DNA of 64,000 nt from Snodgrassella alvi wkB2. GTDB taxonomy: Bacteria; Pseudomonadota; Gammaproteobacteria; Burkholderiales; Neisseriaceae. The stretch is taken from the NCBI RefSeq assembly GCF_000600005.1, contig NZ_CP007446.1, positions 1,638,894-1,702,893 of the forward strand, in the 5' to 3' direction. Shown piece after piece: positions 1 through 8,983 of this stretch. The first letter of the stretch is position 1. Every line of letters starts with the position of its first letter. The notes under the pieces were generated by a model that saw only the letters and a program-made list of their open reading frames with translations, was not told where the DNA came from and did no database searches. Position numbers and translations under genes: made by a program.

Positions 1-53
1 TGCGTGCCAAAGCACAAAGCCAGACAATTATACAAATTTTATCCGAAAAATAA
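1..53 (+). CDS. gmk: 3' end of a gene, probably guanylate kinase (partial)
   Basis: In the third forward frame an open frame enters from the left edge and encodes about 16 residues ([16 protein letters not shown]) before TAA at 51-53. The basic helical ending resembles the C-terminus of guanylate kinases, and gmk-rpoZ-spoT is a conserved order in proteobacteria. The call therefore rests mainly on context. Too little sequence is present to confirm it. Confidence 0.5.
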   Translation, partial: RAKAQSQTIIQILSEK

Positions 54-75
54 TTTATTTACCTTTTATTACTTA

Positions 76-89
76 TCCTGATATCAGGA
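76..89. promoter_or_regulatory. 14-bp perfect palindrome upstream of rpoZ
   Basis: TCCTGATATCAGGA is self-complementary and lies 14 nt before the rpoZ start codon, inside the short gmk-rpoZ gap. It could be an operator or a small hairpin overlapping the ribosome-binding region. No family is recognised, and a 14-bp palindrome can occur by chance in this AT-rich DNA. Confidence 0.25.
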
Positions 90-103
90 ATGGAACTCAG
101 ATT

Positions 104-307
104 ATGGCTCGTATCACTGTAGAAGATTGTATCGGACGTATTCCGAATCATTTTGACCTGACCATGATAGCTGCTTTACGCGCCCGTCAGCTTGCCAACG
201 GCGCTACTGCACTGGTCGAAGAAGATCATGATAAACCGACTGTCATTGCCTTGCGCGAAATTGCCGGCGGACAAATCGGAACAGAATTACTTAACCAGCA
301 AAAATAA
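104..307 (+). CDS. rpoZ: DNA-directed RNA polymerase subunit omega
   Basis: This is the smallest RNA polymerase core subunit. It wraps the beta' C-terminus, aids assembly and, in proteobacteria, forms part of ppGpp site 1. The 67-residue product has the family signature: an N-terminal MARITVEDC, then the RFDL-like [16 protein letters not shown] segment, and an ALREIAGG motif near residue 50. The length matches neisserial omega, which is shorter than the 91-residue E. coli protein. It lies 15 nt upstream of spoT, so the two are probably cotranscribed. This joins a ppGpp receptor subunit to a ppGpp synthetase/hydrolase, as in many proteobacteria. Confidence 0.95.
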   Translation: MARITVEDCIGRIPNHFDLTMIAALRARQLANGATALVEEDHDKPTVIALREIAGGQIGTELLNQQK

Positions 308-322
308 TACAGGCAAACAGCC

Positions 323-2851
323 ATGTACCCCCCCAGCGTGCCTTATAAACCACCAGTAAACCAATGGCGGGATAATCTTTTCGCACATACAGAATATCTG
401 AATAAACAGGAACGCTGGGAATTGCTGGAACAGGCATGCGCCTATATATATTCTCTTGCAGACAAAACTGGCAAAACTGCATTACTGGAACGCAGTTTTG
501 CCATTACTACATCTCTTGCACAAAATCTGCACAGAGTACAGGCTCTTGCTGCCGTTTTAATCAAAATTGCTTTTGAAGATTTAGGTACTTCAGACTCTCA
601 CCTGCCAAGCCATGCATTAGGACAGGTGGGGATGAAAATTTTAAACGAAATTAATACCTCAGCATATACAGATATTGCTTCACAACTTAAATGCTGCGAG
701 CAGCAAATAGAAAACAGCTATCATGCCATTATTACCGAGGCACAGAATAAATTATTGCACACCGCATCCTACCTCGGAAAAGATGATCTGCGATTACTTG
801 GCAAAGCCTGCGAATTCGGTGCAACTGCACATCAGGGACAGTTTCGCAATAGTGGTCTGCCCTATATTACCCACCCCATAGCGGTGGCGACACAACTGGC
901 TGAATGGCATGTAGACATTCAGGCTTTATGCGCTGGTGTATTACACGATGTGCTGGAAGATACCGGTACCACCAAAGAAGAAATTATAGCCGTATTCGGA
1001 GAAACCATAGCCAATATGGTTGACGGTCTATCTAAACTGGAAAAACTGGAATATAACAGCCAGCAGGAAGCACAGGCTGAAAGTTTCCGCAAGCTTATTA
1101 TGGCAATGACTCAGGACGTACGGGTGATCATTGTCAAGCTGTCAGACCGGCTGCACAATATGCGCACACTGTCAGCAAAAAAACCAGCCAGCCGAAGACG
1201 TATTGCTCAGGAAACCATGGAAATCTATGCGCAGCTGGCCAATCGCATCGGATTAAACCATGTTTATCGCGAATTACAAGACCTGGCATTCAAGCATTTA
1301 TATCCGCATCGCTATGAAGTACTCGCCAAAGCTATTCAGTCATCCCGACGTAACCGGCGTGACGTTGTAGGAAAAGTACTGCGCGCATTCAGTCAGCGTC
1401 TGGTTAGTGCCAATATCGAGGCACAGGTAAGAGGCCGAGAAAAAAATCTTTATAGCATATATGAAAAAATGCGCCGGAAAAATCTCCATTTTGCCGACGT
1501 AATGGATATATATGCATTCAGAGTTATCGTTAATAATATACCAGCCTGCTATACCGCTTTAGGCGTACTGCATAATCTTTACAAGCCTAAGCCGGGAAGA
1601 ATCAAAGACTATATCGCCATCCCTAAAAATAATGGTTACCAGAGTCTGCATACCATACTGGTAGGCCCGTATGGTCTGCCAATTGAAGTACAGATTCGTA
1701 CACATGAGATGGATACCATTGCCGAACGCGGTATAGCCAGTTACTGGATGCACAAAGATGGTGAGCAGAATAGCTTTGATCAGGCTCAGATGCGTACTAA
1801 TCAATGGCTGCAAAGCATACTTGATATTCAGGCGCATAGTGCCAATGCCATTGAATTCTTTGAACATGTAAAAACTGATCTGTTTCCAAACGAGGTATAC
1901 GTTTTCACCCCTAAAGGCAAAATCATTACCTTACCGGAAGGTGCCACACCGGTGGATTTTGCTTATGCAGTTCACACCGGAATTGGTAATCGCACTGTTT
2001 CAGCACGTATTAATCACAATCTCATGCCATTACGTACCCGGCTGCACACTGGTGATACAGTAGAAATCATTACCTCCAGCAATGGTCATCCTACCCCGGC
2101 ATGGCTTGATTTTGCCGTTTCCAGCCATGCACGCAGTGCCATTCGCAGCCAGATTAAAAAAATGAATCGCTCAGATGCTATCCGTCTGGGTGAGAAGTTA
2201 TTACAAAAAGCACTCTCCAGCCTGTTACCGGAAAACGTTTTACTTTCAGACAGCCTGAAAGATAAATATCTGGCCGATTTACAACAGAAAAATACTTCCT
2301 TTGAAAATATCCTGTGCGAAGTTGGTATGGGATTGTTGCAACCGGTTTCCATAGCCATGCACATCGCAGAGCTGGCCGGAGAACACTTTAACAACACTAT
2401 TAAACTGGCACCCATTAATCTTACCGGTAATGAATCTACCCATATTCATCTGGCCAAATGCTGCCACCCTATTCCCGGCGATACTATTAAAGCCCTATTA
2501 ATCAAAGATCAGGGAATCATTATTCATCGTGACACTTGCAACACCATTCTGAAAACAGACCCTGAGCTTCAGCTTGATGCTAACTGGGATATTATGCAGG
2601 CAAGCAACTATCAAACAACACTGTGTCTGAATGCAATCGACAGTCATGGCTTACTGGCTACTATTGCTCAGGCTATTTCCTCCAATGGCGGAGATATCAA
2701 GTCGGTTGAAACAACATCGAAAAAACTTGAGGGAATTGAGGGATTTATCGAATTTCGCTTTGTTTTACAGGTAAAAGATTTAGACCAGCTGAACCAGATT
2801 ACACGGGATCTGCACTCTGTACCTCAGATTCGCCGCGTAAACCGCGTCTGA
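323..2851 (+). CDS. spoT: Bifunctional (p)ppGpp synthetase/hydrolase SpoT with a long N-terminal extension
   Basis: This is a long RelA/SpoT-homologue enzyme that makes and degrades (p)ppGpp in the cytoplasm. The order is: an N-terminal extension (residues 1-150); an HD hydrolase domain (about 160-320) with an intact HDVLED motif, so hydrolysis should be active; a synthetase domain (about 375-490) with the RIKDYIA loop typical of bifunctional enzymes and GYQSLHT; TGS (about 525-590); a Cys-rich segment (AKCCHPIPGD, about 708); and a C-terminal ACT domain (about 768-842). At 842 residues it is about 140 longer than E. coli SpoT. The extra part contains a helical stretch (WELLEQACAYI..., ALAAVLIKIA) that by eye resembles the region before and inside the degenerate HD domain of RelA. 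No later start lies in a comparable position, so the long start is kept. It follows rpoZ closely. Confidence 0.93.
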   Translation: MYPPSVPYKPPVNQWRDNLFAHTEYLNKQERWELLEQACAYIYSLADKTGKTALLERSFAITTSLAQNLHRVQALAAVLIKIAFEDLGTSDSHLPSHALGQVGMKILNEINTSAYTDIASQLKCCEQQIENSYHAIITEAQNKLLHTASYLGKDDLRLLGKACEFGATAHQGQFRNSGLPYITHPIAVATQLAEWHVDIQALCAGVLHDVLEDTGTTKEEIIAVFGETIANMVDGLSKLEKLEYNSQQEAQAESFRKLIMAMTQDVRVIIVKLSDRLHNMRTLSAKKPASRRRIAQETMEIYAQLANRIGLNHVYRELQDLAFKHLYPHRYEVLAKAIQSSRRNRRDVVGKVLRAFSQRLVSANIEAQVRGREKNLYSIYEKMRRKNLHFADVMDIYAFRVIVNNIPACYTALGVLHNLYKPKPGRIKDYIAIPKNNGYQSLHTILVGPYGLPIEVQIRTHEMDTIAERGIASYWMHKDGEQNSFDQAQMRTNQWLQSILDIQAHSANAIEFFEHVKTDLFPNEVYVFTPKGKIITLPEGATPVDFAYAVHTGIGNRTVSARINHNLMPLRTRLHTGDTVEIITSSNGHPTPAWLDFAVSSHARSAIRSQIKKMNRSDAIRLGEKLLQKALSSLLPENVLLSDSLKDKYLADLQQKNTSFENILCEVGMGLLQPVSIAMHIAELAGEHFNNTIKLAPINLTGNESTHIHLAKCCHPIPGDTIKALLIKDQGIIIHRDTCNTILKTDPELQLDANWDIMQASNYQTTLCLNAIDSHGLLATIAQAISSNGGDIKSVETTSKKLEGIEGFIEFRFVLQVKDLDQLNQITRDLHSVPQIRRVNRV

Positions 2852-2966
2852 ACAATCTTTCCTGATAAATATTCATATATATCCGTTAAATATCATCTTG
2901 ACGAACGATATTTAATCAGACATAATTCTGCCTTATTTTTAAAATAAACCTATGTCTGTTATTACT

Positions 2967-2995
2967 TTGTTTATTACAGATATAGCCATTATTTA
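2967..2995 (+). promoter_or_regulatory. Weak candidate promoter for rpsU
   Basis: TTGTTT at 2967-2972 and TATTTA at 2990-2995 are separated by 17 nt in the spoT-rpsU gap. Both hexamers are imperfect. If used, transcription would start near 3002, almost exactly at the orphan Shine-Dalgarno of the leader described next. Confidence 0.3.
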
Positions 2996-3060
2996 CACCT
3001 TAGGAGGTGATGTTGTAAACGGTTATGCGGTACCGTAAACACCGCCCTAGCCCTAAGTGG
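2996..3060 (+). promoter_or_regulatory. Structured rpsU leader with an orphan perfect Shine-Dalgarno
   Basis: AGGAGGTGAT at 3002-3011 is an ideal complement of the 16S rRNA 3' end, yet it lies 115 nt before the rpsU start. It can be partly closed by an outer stem, CTTAGG at 2999-3004 with CCTAAG at 3052-3057. This surrounds an inner hairpin, GCGGT at 3027-3031 with ACCGC at 3041-3045. An ATG at 3024 opens a 17-codon basic mini-ORF (MRYRKHRPSPKW...) ending at TAG 3075-3077, but its spacing from the SD (about 17 nt) is long. The layout suggests a leader that binds ribosomes or is regulated by S21, which sits next to the anti-SD. That function is inference. Confidence 0.45.
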
Positions 3061-3125
3061 CAATATTTAAATATTTAGCTGATTAATAGTAATCAGCATC
3101 AGAACTCATTTATTCAGGAAAAAAC

Positions 3126-3338
3126 ATGCCTTCTGTACGTGTAAAAGAAAATGAACCTTTTGAAGTTGCGATGCGTCGCTTTAAACGCTCTGTTGAAAAA
3201 ACCGGTCTAATGACCGAACTGCGTGCTCGTGAAGCTTACGAAAAACCAACTACTGAACGTAAGCGTAAAAAAGCAGCAGCCGTAAAACGTTTACAGAAAC
3301 GCTTGCGCAGCCAGCAATTGCCACCAAAATTCTATTAA
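3126..3338 (+). CDS. rpsU: 30S ribosomal protein S21
   Basis: S21 is a small basic 30S subunit protein at the platform, next to the 16S 3' end and anti-Shine-Dalgarno, and is needed for normal initiation. The 70-residue product begins [21 protein letters not shown], a near-invariant S21 N-terminus, and ends with the arginine/lysine-rich [17 protein letters not shown]. It heads the classical rpsU-(yqeY)-dnaG-rpoD macromolecular-synthesis cluster. An intrinsic terminator follows directly, so the downstream genes are probably reached by read-through or by their own promoters. Confidence 0.98.
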   Translation: MPSVRVKENEPFEVAMRRFKRSVEKTGLMTELRAREAYEKPTTERKRKKAAAVKRLQKRLRSQQLPPKFY

Positions 3339-3393
3339 TTGGTAGCTCCGGTTTATCATTTTCTGGTAACCGGAAATAAATACAATTGAAAAC

Positions 3394-3428
3394 AATACCG
3401 CAGGCTATTGCTTGCGGTATTTGCATTT
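3394..3428 (+). terminator. Intrinsic terminator after rpsU
   Basis: AATACCGCA at 3394-3402 pairs with TGCGGTATT at 3413-3421 and is followed by a T-rich tract (TTGCATTTT). It lies 56 nt after the rpsU stop. In the E. coli macromolecular-synthesis operon a partial terminator between rpsU and dnaG sets the S21:primase ratio, and this hairpin is placed to do the same. Confidence 0.7.
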
Positions 3429-3511
3429 TACAGAAATAACTATCTGAAGCACCGCAATTTTAGCAGTATCATACTAAACTAATTTAATTTTTATTTATTG
3501 CGAGCAATATT

Positions 3512-3955
3512 ATGAGCCTGAAACAACAACTGCAAGAAGATATGAAAACTGCCTTGCGCAATCATGATTCAGCTACCCTGTCCACCATTCGAATGGCACT
3601 GGCTGCAATAAAACAGATCGAAGTAGATGAACGAATCGAAGTAGACGATACACGCTTCACAGCTATTATCAGCAAAATGGTTAAACAGCGCAAAGAGTCT
3701 GTACGCATGTATACCGAGGCTGGCAGAACTGATCTGGCAGAAAAAGAACAGTCAGAAATCGATCTGCTCCAGAATTATCTGCCCAAAATGCTCGACGAAG
3801 CTGAAATTGACGCAGCAATTAAAGAAGCCATAACCAGCACAGGCGCTGCGCAGCCAAGTGATATGGGTAAAGTTATGGGTGTACTGAAAAAAACACTGGC
3901 CGGTAAAGCTGACATGAGTGAAGTCAGCAAAAAAATCAAACAGCTTTTAAACTAA
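3512..3955 (+). CDS. yqeY: GatB/YqeY family protein
   Basis: This 147-residue helical protein belongs to the GatB/YqeY family, which is related to the C-terminal tRNA-binding domain of the amidotransferase subunit GatB. Its exact role is not established. Features seen are an N-terminal LKQQLQEDMKTALRNHD, the TIRMALAAIKQIEVD segment, a KQRKESVRMYTEAGR motif around residue 70, and the C-terminal TGAAQPSDMGKVMGVLKKTLAGKADMS signature (residues 111-137). The family sits between rpsU and dnaG in many bacteria, as here. The Shine-Dalgarno before 3512 is weak. Confidence 0.9.
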   Translation: MSLKQQLQEDMKTALRNHDSATLSTIRMALAAIKQIEVDERIEVDDTRFTAIISKMVKQRKESVRMYTEAGRTDLAEKEQSEIDLLQNYLPKMLDEAEIDAAIKEAITSTGAAQPSDMGKVMGVLKKTLAGKADMSEVSKKIKQLLN

Positions 3956-4037
3956 AAGTTATCTGCATTAACCATAACAGCAGATCAGAAAGACCATTTT
4001 CCAATCTTTCATATTGAAGATAGCAGGCATAGTTGGC

Positions 4038-5822
4038 ATGATTCCCAGTGAATTTATTGACGAATTATTAAATAAAATTGATGTCGTCGATGTAATTGAA
4101 GAGTTTGTACCGTTAAAAAAAAGCGGTGCCAACTACATGGCCTGCTGCCCTTTTCACAAAGAAAAATCTCCTTCCTTTTCTGTCAGCCCCAGCAAACAGT
4201 TTTATCATTGCTTTGGCTGCGGCGTACATGGTTCAGCCATTGGCTTTATCATGGAATATCAAGGATTAAGCTTTCAGGAAGCTGTGCAATTTCTGGCCGA
4301 CCGGATCGGAATGACCGTACCCAGACAGATTGGCAACAACAACTCACAGGCACATAAAGCCCTTAAACAGCAACAGCAGACACTGGAACAAACCACAGCT
4401 GATGCCGCCACCTTTTACCAGCAACAACTTAAAACCTCGCCAAGTGCTCAGAATTACTTACAGCAGCGCGGCCTGAGCGATGAAATCATTCTTCATTATG
4501 GTTTGGGCTATGCACCTGATGACTGGCAGGCACTGGCAAAAGTATTCCAGCCCTATCCAAGCAATGCACTAGTAAACAGCGGTATGGTCATTACCAAAGA
4601 CGACCGCCATTACGACCGGTTCCGTAACCGTATTATGTTTCCAATCCGCAGTACCCGTGGTCAGATTATCGGGTTTGGTGCGCGCATTCTGGATTCAGGC
4701 GAACCTAAATATCTTAATTCACCTGAAACTCCCTTGTTTGATAAAGGGCGTAATCTGTATGGCTTGTATGAAGCACGTGCTGCCATTAAAGAAGCACAGC
4801 GTGTACTGGTAGTAGAAGGTTATATGGACGTAGTTGCCCTGGCACAGTTTGGTCTGGGCTATGCAGTAGCCGCACTCGGTACAGCCACCACCGCCGAACA
4901 TGTGCGCTTACTGATGCGACAAAGCGACCATATCTATTTTTGCTTTGACGGCGACAGCGCAGGTAAAAAAGCAGCCTGGCGGGCTTTAGAAAATGCCTTA
5001 CCCCAGTTAAAAGACGACAAAATTTTACACTTTCTGTTCTTACCGGCAGAACACGATCCTGACAGTTATGTACGCAGCTATGGATTAAAACCATTTGAAG
5101 ATGCATTACTCAACCAGAGTCTGCCGCTATCAGCCTATTTCTGGCAGGTACTGACAGAAAATATTGATATGGATACACAGGAAGGCAAAGCGGAGCTGAT
5201 TAAAACCGCCAGTCCTTTACTGGCGCAAATCAAAGCACCGGCACTTTCTTTTCTGCTGCGTCAGGAACTTAGCCGGAAAGTAGGTATTGATGAACACAAT
5301 CTGGCACAACTGCTCGGGCAGGAACTGCCCAGACCTCAGACTATCAGACAGAAAAGTTATCAATTACCCCGCAATACTTTCCGGCAGCCGCCAGTCATGT
5401 CATTAGTGCAAAAGCAGATACGCGCGCTATTGATAAATCCGCAATGGGCCGTATATATAGAACTACCAGAATATCTGGACCTGCACGGCGATTATGCATG
5501 CCTCGCCGCGCTGGCTGAACGTATTCAAGCCTCCGTTACCCCGTTAAACAGTGGTGCCGTGCTGGAACTGATGCGTAATACTGAATTTGAACCCGTTATC
5601 CGGCAGATTATTCATGATTACATGGACTCACCGGATGTCATGCAGCCAGGCAATGAAGATGACTGCACCACATTCAGACAGGGCATGCAAAAATTACTGG
5701 ACAACCTTAAAACACAGCAGATTGATGCGTTGAAGCGCAAACTCCAGCATGAGCGACTAAGTGCCGACGAAAAACAGTTACTACTGCTACTTTTAAGTCC
5801 GTCCAAAATGCCGTCAGTATAA
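4038..5822 (+). CDS. dnaG: DNA primase
   Basis: DnaG makes RNA primers for leading- and lagging-strand synthesis and binds DnaB helicase through its C-terminus. The frame opens at a TTG (4014), but ATG 4038 gives MIPSEFIDELL, matching the usual primase N-terminus, with a better-spaced purine-rich stretch; this yields 594 residues. The CHC2 zinc finger is intact (C37, H40, C58, C61). The TOPRIM domain runs from about residue 256 (VLVVEGYMD) to about 330, with FDGD near 302 for metal binding. Residues from about 440 form the helical DnaB-interaction domain. It lies between yqeY and rpoD. Confidence 0.97.
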   Translation: MIPSEFIDELLNKIDVVDVIEEFVPLKKSGANYMACCPFHKEKSPSFSVSPSKQFYHCFGCGVHGSAIGFIMEYQGLSFQEAVQFLADRIGMTVPRQIGNNNSQAHKALKQQQQTLEQTTADAATFYQQQLKTSPSAQNYLQQRGLSDEIILHYGLGYAPDDWQALAKVFQPYPSNALVNSGMVITKDDRHYDRFRNRIMFPIRSTRGQIIGFGARILDSGEPKYLNSPETPLFDKGRNLYGLYEARAAIKEAQRVLVVEGYMDVVALAQFGLGYAVAALGTATTAEHVRLLMRQSDHIYFCFDGDSAGKKAAWRALENALPQLKDDKILHFLFLPAEHDPDSYVRSYGLKPFEDALLNQSLPLSAYFWQVLTENIDMDTQEGKAELIKTASPLLAQIKAPALSFLLRQELSRKVGIDEHNLAQLLGQELPRPQTIRQKSYQLPRNTFRQPPVMSLVQKQIRALLINPQWAVYIELPEYLDLHGDYACLAALAERIQASVTPLNSGAVLELMRNTEFEPVIRQIIHDYMDSPDVMQPGNEDDCTTFRQGMQKLLDNLKTQQIDALKRKLQHERLSADEKQLLLLLLSPSKMPSV

Positions 5823-5882
5823 ACCGGCGGTTATTGTAAACGCTTGCAGCGACAAAGTCGTTGTGAATACATCGAGTAAAAT

Positions 5883-7838
5883 ATGGCAAACTCCACACCT
5901 AAGAAATCCACTATTGATACCAGTCAGGAACAGGATGATACTCGCCCGTTAACCGCAGAAGAACAGCGTGCCCGCCTGCGTCAGCTGATTATTCAGGGTA
6001 AAGAGCGCGGTTATATTACCTACGCCGAAATCAATGATGCCCTGCCCGACGAAATGTCTGACGCCGATCAGATTGACAACATTGTATCGATGATCTCCGG
6101 TCTGGGTATTCAGGTTACAGAAGAAGCTCCTGATGCCGAGAGTCTGCTCATGGGCGACAACACCGCCAACATGACCGATGACGACGCAGTAGCAGAAGCA
6201 GAAGCAGCACTATCTAATGCCGACAACGAATTCGGACGAACCACCGATCCGGTACGCATGTATATGCGTGAAATGGGACAGGTAGACCTGCTGACCCGTG
6301 AAGATGAAATCATCATCGCCAAAAAAATCGAAAATGCCCTGCGTAACATGATTCAGGCCATTTCCGCATGTCCGGGATCAGTAGCAGAAATACTTGCTCT
6401 GATTGATGCCGTGCGCAAAGACGAAATCAAAGTAGACGAAATAGTCGAAGCCATTGTCGACCCGCATGAAGAGCTGCTGGATGAACTGGGCATTGGTCTG
6501 GATACCAAAAACGAAGACACCGAAATTACTGATGACAGTGATGACAGTGTAGACGTTGATGATGAAGAAAATGATGAAGAGAGTGCAGCACTGGCCGCTT
6601 CAGCCAACCTTGAAGAACTGCGCCAGAAAACACTCGAACATTTCGATGGTATTCAAAGCCTGTACGATACCATGGTTGCCACCTTACAGGAAAAAGGCAG
6701 TCACCATGACGATTACCTGAAATTACAGCAGGAAATCGCCGAACAACTGCTACAGGTGCGTTTCGCTACCCGTCAGATTGAAAGCCTGTGCGACAATCTG
6801 CGTATGCGCGTTAATCAGGTAAGACAGCTTGAACGCGAGATTCGCGATATTGCCCTGAACCGCGTCCACATGGAACGCGACTATTTTATTAAAAGCTTTA
6901 CCAATCGTACTACCGACCTGGGCTGGGTAGATGAAGAACTCTCCCTGAACCGCGTATGGAATGAAGCATTGCGCCGTTTTCAGTATGCCATCATCGAAAA
7001 ACAGACCGAACTGGCCAATCTGGAGCAGTCTGCCCAGATCTCACTGGATGAGCTTAAACAGATTAACAAAAATATGGTGAAAAGCGAGCAGGAAACTGCC
7101 GCAGCCAAACAGGAAATGATTCAGGCCAACCTGCGTCTGGTGATTTCCATTGCCAAAAAATACACCAACCGCGGTCTGCAATTTCTCGACCTGATTCAGG
7201 AAGGTAATATCGGCCTGATGAAAGCCGTAGATAAATTTGAATATCGCCGCGGCTATAAATTTTCCACCTATGCCACATGGTGGATCCGTCAGGCAATTAC
7301 CCGCTCTATCGCCGATCAGGCGCGTACCATTCGCATTCCGGTACACATGATTGAAACCATCAACAAAATGAACCGTATCTCCCGCCAGTATCTGCAGGAA
7401 AACGGCGAAGAAGCTGATTCTGCCAAACTGGCTGAGCTGATGGAAATGCCGGAAGACAAAATCCGCAAAATCATGAAAATTGCCAAAGAGCCTATTTCAA
7501 TGGAAACTCCGATTGGTGATGATGATGATTCTCATCTGGGCGACTTTATCGAAGACGCCAACAATGTTGCACCGGCAGATGCGGCCATGTACTCCAGTCT
7601 GCGCGAAGTAACCAAAGATGTACTTGAAAGCCTGACTCCGCGCGAAGCCAAAGTACTGCGCATGCGTTTCGGTATCGACATGAATACCGATCATACACTT
7701 GAGGAAGTGGGTAAACAGTTTGATGTTACCCGTGAGCGCATCCGTCAGATTGAAGCAAAAGCCCTGCGCAAATTGCGCCACCCTACCCGCTCTGACCGGC
7801 TGAAAAGCTTTCTTGATAGTGACGAAAACAAGCAATAA
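5883..7838 (+). CDS. rpoD: RNA polymerase housekeeping sigma factor (sigma-70)
   Basis: This is the primary sigma factor that directs core polymerase to -10/-35 promoters. It has 651 residues. Region 1.1 covers about 1-85. Region 1.2 begins at [21 protein letters not shown] (about 120-140). The non-conserved region contains a strongly acidic run around 210-240. Region 2 spans about 413-485, with [19 protein letters not shown], the [19 protein letters not shown] segment and the -10-recognising [10 protein letters not shown] helix. Region 3 follows, and region 4 (about 575-640) carries the helix-turn-helix [20 protein letters not shown]. It closes the rpsU-yqeY-dnaG-rpoD cluster and is followed by a strong terminator. 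Confidence 0.98.
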   Translation: MANSTPKKSTIDTSQEQDDTRPLTAEEQRARLRQLIIQGKERGYITYAEINDALPDEMSDADQIDNIVSMISGLGIQVTEEAPDAESLLMGDNTANMTDDDAVAEAEAALSNADNEFGRTTDPVRMYMREMGQVDLLTREDEIIIAKKIENALRNMIQAISACPGSVAEILALIDAVRKDEIKVDEIVEAIVDPHEELLDELGIGLDTKNEDTEITDDSDDSVDVDDEENDEESAALAASANLEELRQKTLEHFDGIQSLYDTMVATLQEKGSHHDDYLKLQQEIAEQLLQVRFATRQIESLCDNLRMRVNQVRQLEREIRDIALNRVHMERDYFIKSFTNRTTDLGWVDEELSLNRVWNEALRRFQYAIIEKQTELANLEQSAQISLDELKQINKNMVKSEQETAAAKQEMIQANLRLVISIAKKYTNRGLQFLDLIQEGNIGLMKAVDKFEYRRGYKFSTYATWWIRQAITRSIADQARTIRIPVHMIETINKMNRISRQYLQENGEEADSAKLAELMEMPEDKIRKIMKIAKEPISMETPIGDDDDSHLGDFIEDANNVAPADAAMYSSLREVTKDVLESLTPREAKVLRMRFGIDMNTDHTLEEVGKQFDVTRERIRQIEAKALRKLRHPTRSDRLKSFLDSDENKQ

Positions 7839-7860
7839 ACATTTTTTAGTTTAAAACCAG

Positions 7861-7889
7861 AATCATCCGCCAAGAGCGGATGATTTTTT
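7861..7889 (+). terminator. Intrinsic terminator of rpoD
   Basis: AATCATCCGC at 7861-7870 pairs perfectly with GCGGATGATT at 7876-7885 across a five-base loop and is followed by TTTT. It lies 22 nt after the rpoD stop codon. Confidence 0.9.
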
Positions 7890-7899
7890 ATGTAAAACC

Positions 7900-7928
7900 T
7901 TGCAATACCCATCTGTATTGGTTACAAT
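7900..7928 (+). promoter_or_regulatory. Promoter of the CAU-anticodon tRNA gene
   Basis: A -35 of TTGCAA (7900-7905), a 17-nt spacer and a -10 of TACAAT (7923-7928) place the start about 5 nt before the mature tRNA 5' end. The position, just after the rpoD terminator, supports separate transcription of the tRNA. Confidence 0.65.
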
Positions 7929-7939
7929 ATGCAGCTTAC

Positions 7940-8015
<76 letters not shown>

Positions 8016-8056
8016 AATAACCCATAAAATTCTGTATCAGAAAACAGAGTTTTTAT

Positions 8057-8085
8057 CAAAAAAGCCGCTTTCAGCGGCTTTTTTA
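8057..8085 (+). terminator. Intrinsic terminator of the tRNA transcript
   Basis: AGCCGCT at 8063-8069 pairs with AGCGGCT at 8073-8079 around TTC, flanked by an A-run upstream and a T-run downstream (8079-8084). The flanking A and T runs extend the stem. It lies about 45 nt past the tRNA. Confidence 0.9.
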
Positions 8086-8086
8086 T

Positions 8087-8838
8087 AGCTTATTAAAATA
8101 ATCTGCATAAATAATAAATACTATAAATTTTATTATACAGGCACGAATTTTCATTCAATACTCACTGAAAACATATCCTGTAAAAACTCTGAGCTAAAAA
8201 TTATATTTATAATATTCTACAAACAATATTTTAAACTATGGCTACCAAATAATTGTTTAATTATGATTTTTATCATCTGTCTAGCTGAATATATCTCAGT
8301 CCGAATGATATTTACATTAAAACAGTAACTTTTATTTAACATTTGTTCATCATAAAAAAGCAATTGGTTAATTTTACTTTATAACAGATACATTTCTCCG
8401 AATTTAGCTTTGGCAAATCAACTAATCATATTTTAAAAATTAACATAAATATAATAAATATTAGAATAAATTCATTTTTACATGCATATAGTTGCACAAT
8501 TAATACACTTATTTCTGATTTTTATATTTTTTTTAATTATCCGTAAATCTCACGTCAGTACTGGCTTTAAAACCGGTAATATTACTTAAGCATAAAACAC
8601 AAAAACTAATAAATAACAAAAACTTTTATTAACATTTATAATTCTACCCGTAACATCCAGCGTTATTAATCTGGAGAATGTTAGTTTATGAAATATAAAA
8701 CCTGCTCTTTTACACATCAAAATATCATATAGCATATTTGCTTTGTATTTTTATGAAAACACTTATTTTTCTAAAAAATTTTGATCAACTTTTCGGCAAT
8801 GCTATCCGCTAATGTTGTTATCATAAAGTTAACCTTAT
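8087..8838. other. AT-rich intergenic region before the autotransporter gene
   Basis: About 750 nt with no convincing gene. One local structure stands out: AACATCCAG near 8651 can pair with CTGGAGAATGTT near 8671-8682. It is followed by a 13-codon ORF at 8688 (MKYKTCSFTHQN...) with GGAG upstream. This may be chance or part of a regulatory leader or small RNA. Otherwise it is long A/T runs typical of regulatory DNA upstream of surface-protein genes. Confidence 0.5.
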
Positions 8839-8868
8839 TTGAATAGGATATAACATATCTTCTATAAT
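8839..8868 (+). promoter_or_regulatory. Promoter of the autotransporter gene
   Basis: TTGAAT at 8839-8844 and a consensus TATAAT at 8863-8868 are separated by 18 nt. Initiation near 8875 would give a 5' UTR of about 110 nt before the chosen start at 8984. Confidence 0.5.
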
Positions 8869-8983
8869 TATTTCGTATAGGATTATTTTTATTTGTTAAT
8901 TAGCAATTAGTGTGCAAATAAACAAATTTGTAAATTTACAGCTACTGTTTATTTTTAAATACCTGCATAATCAAGGAAAACCG

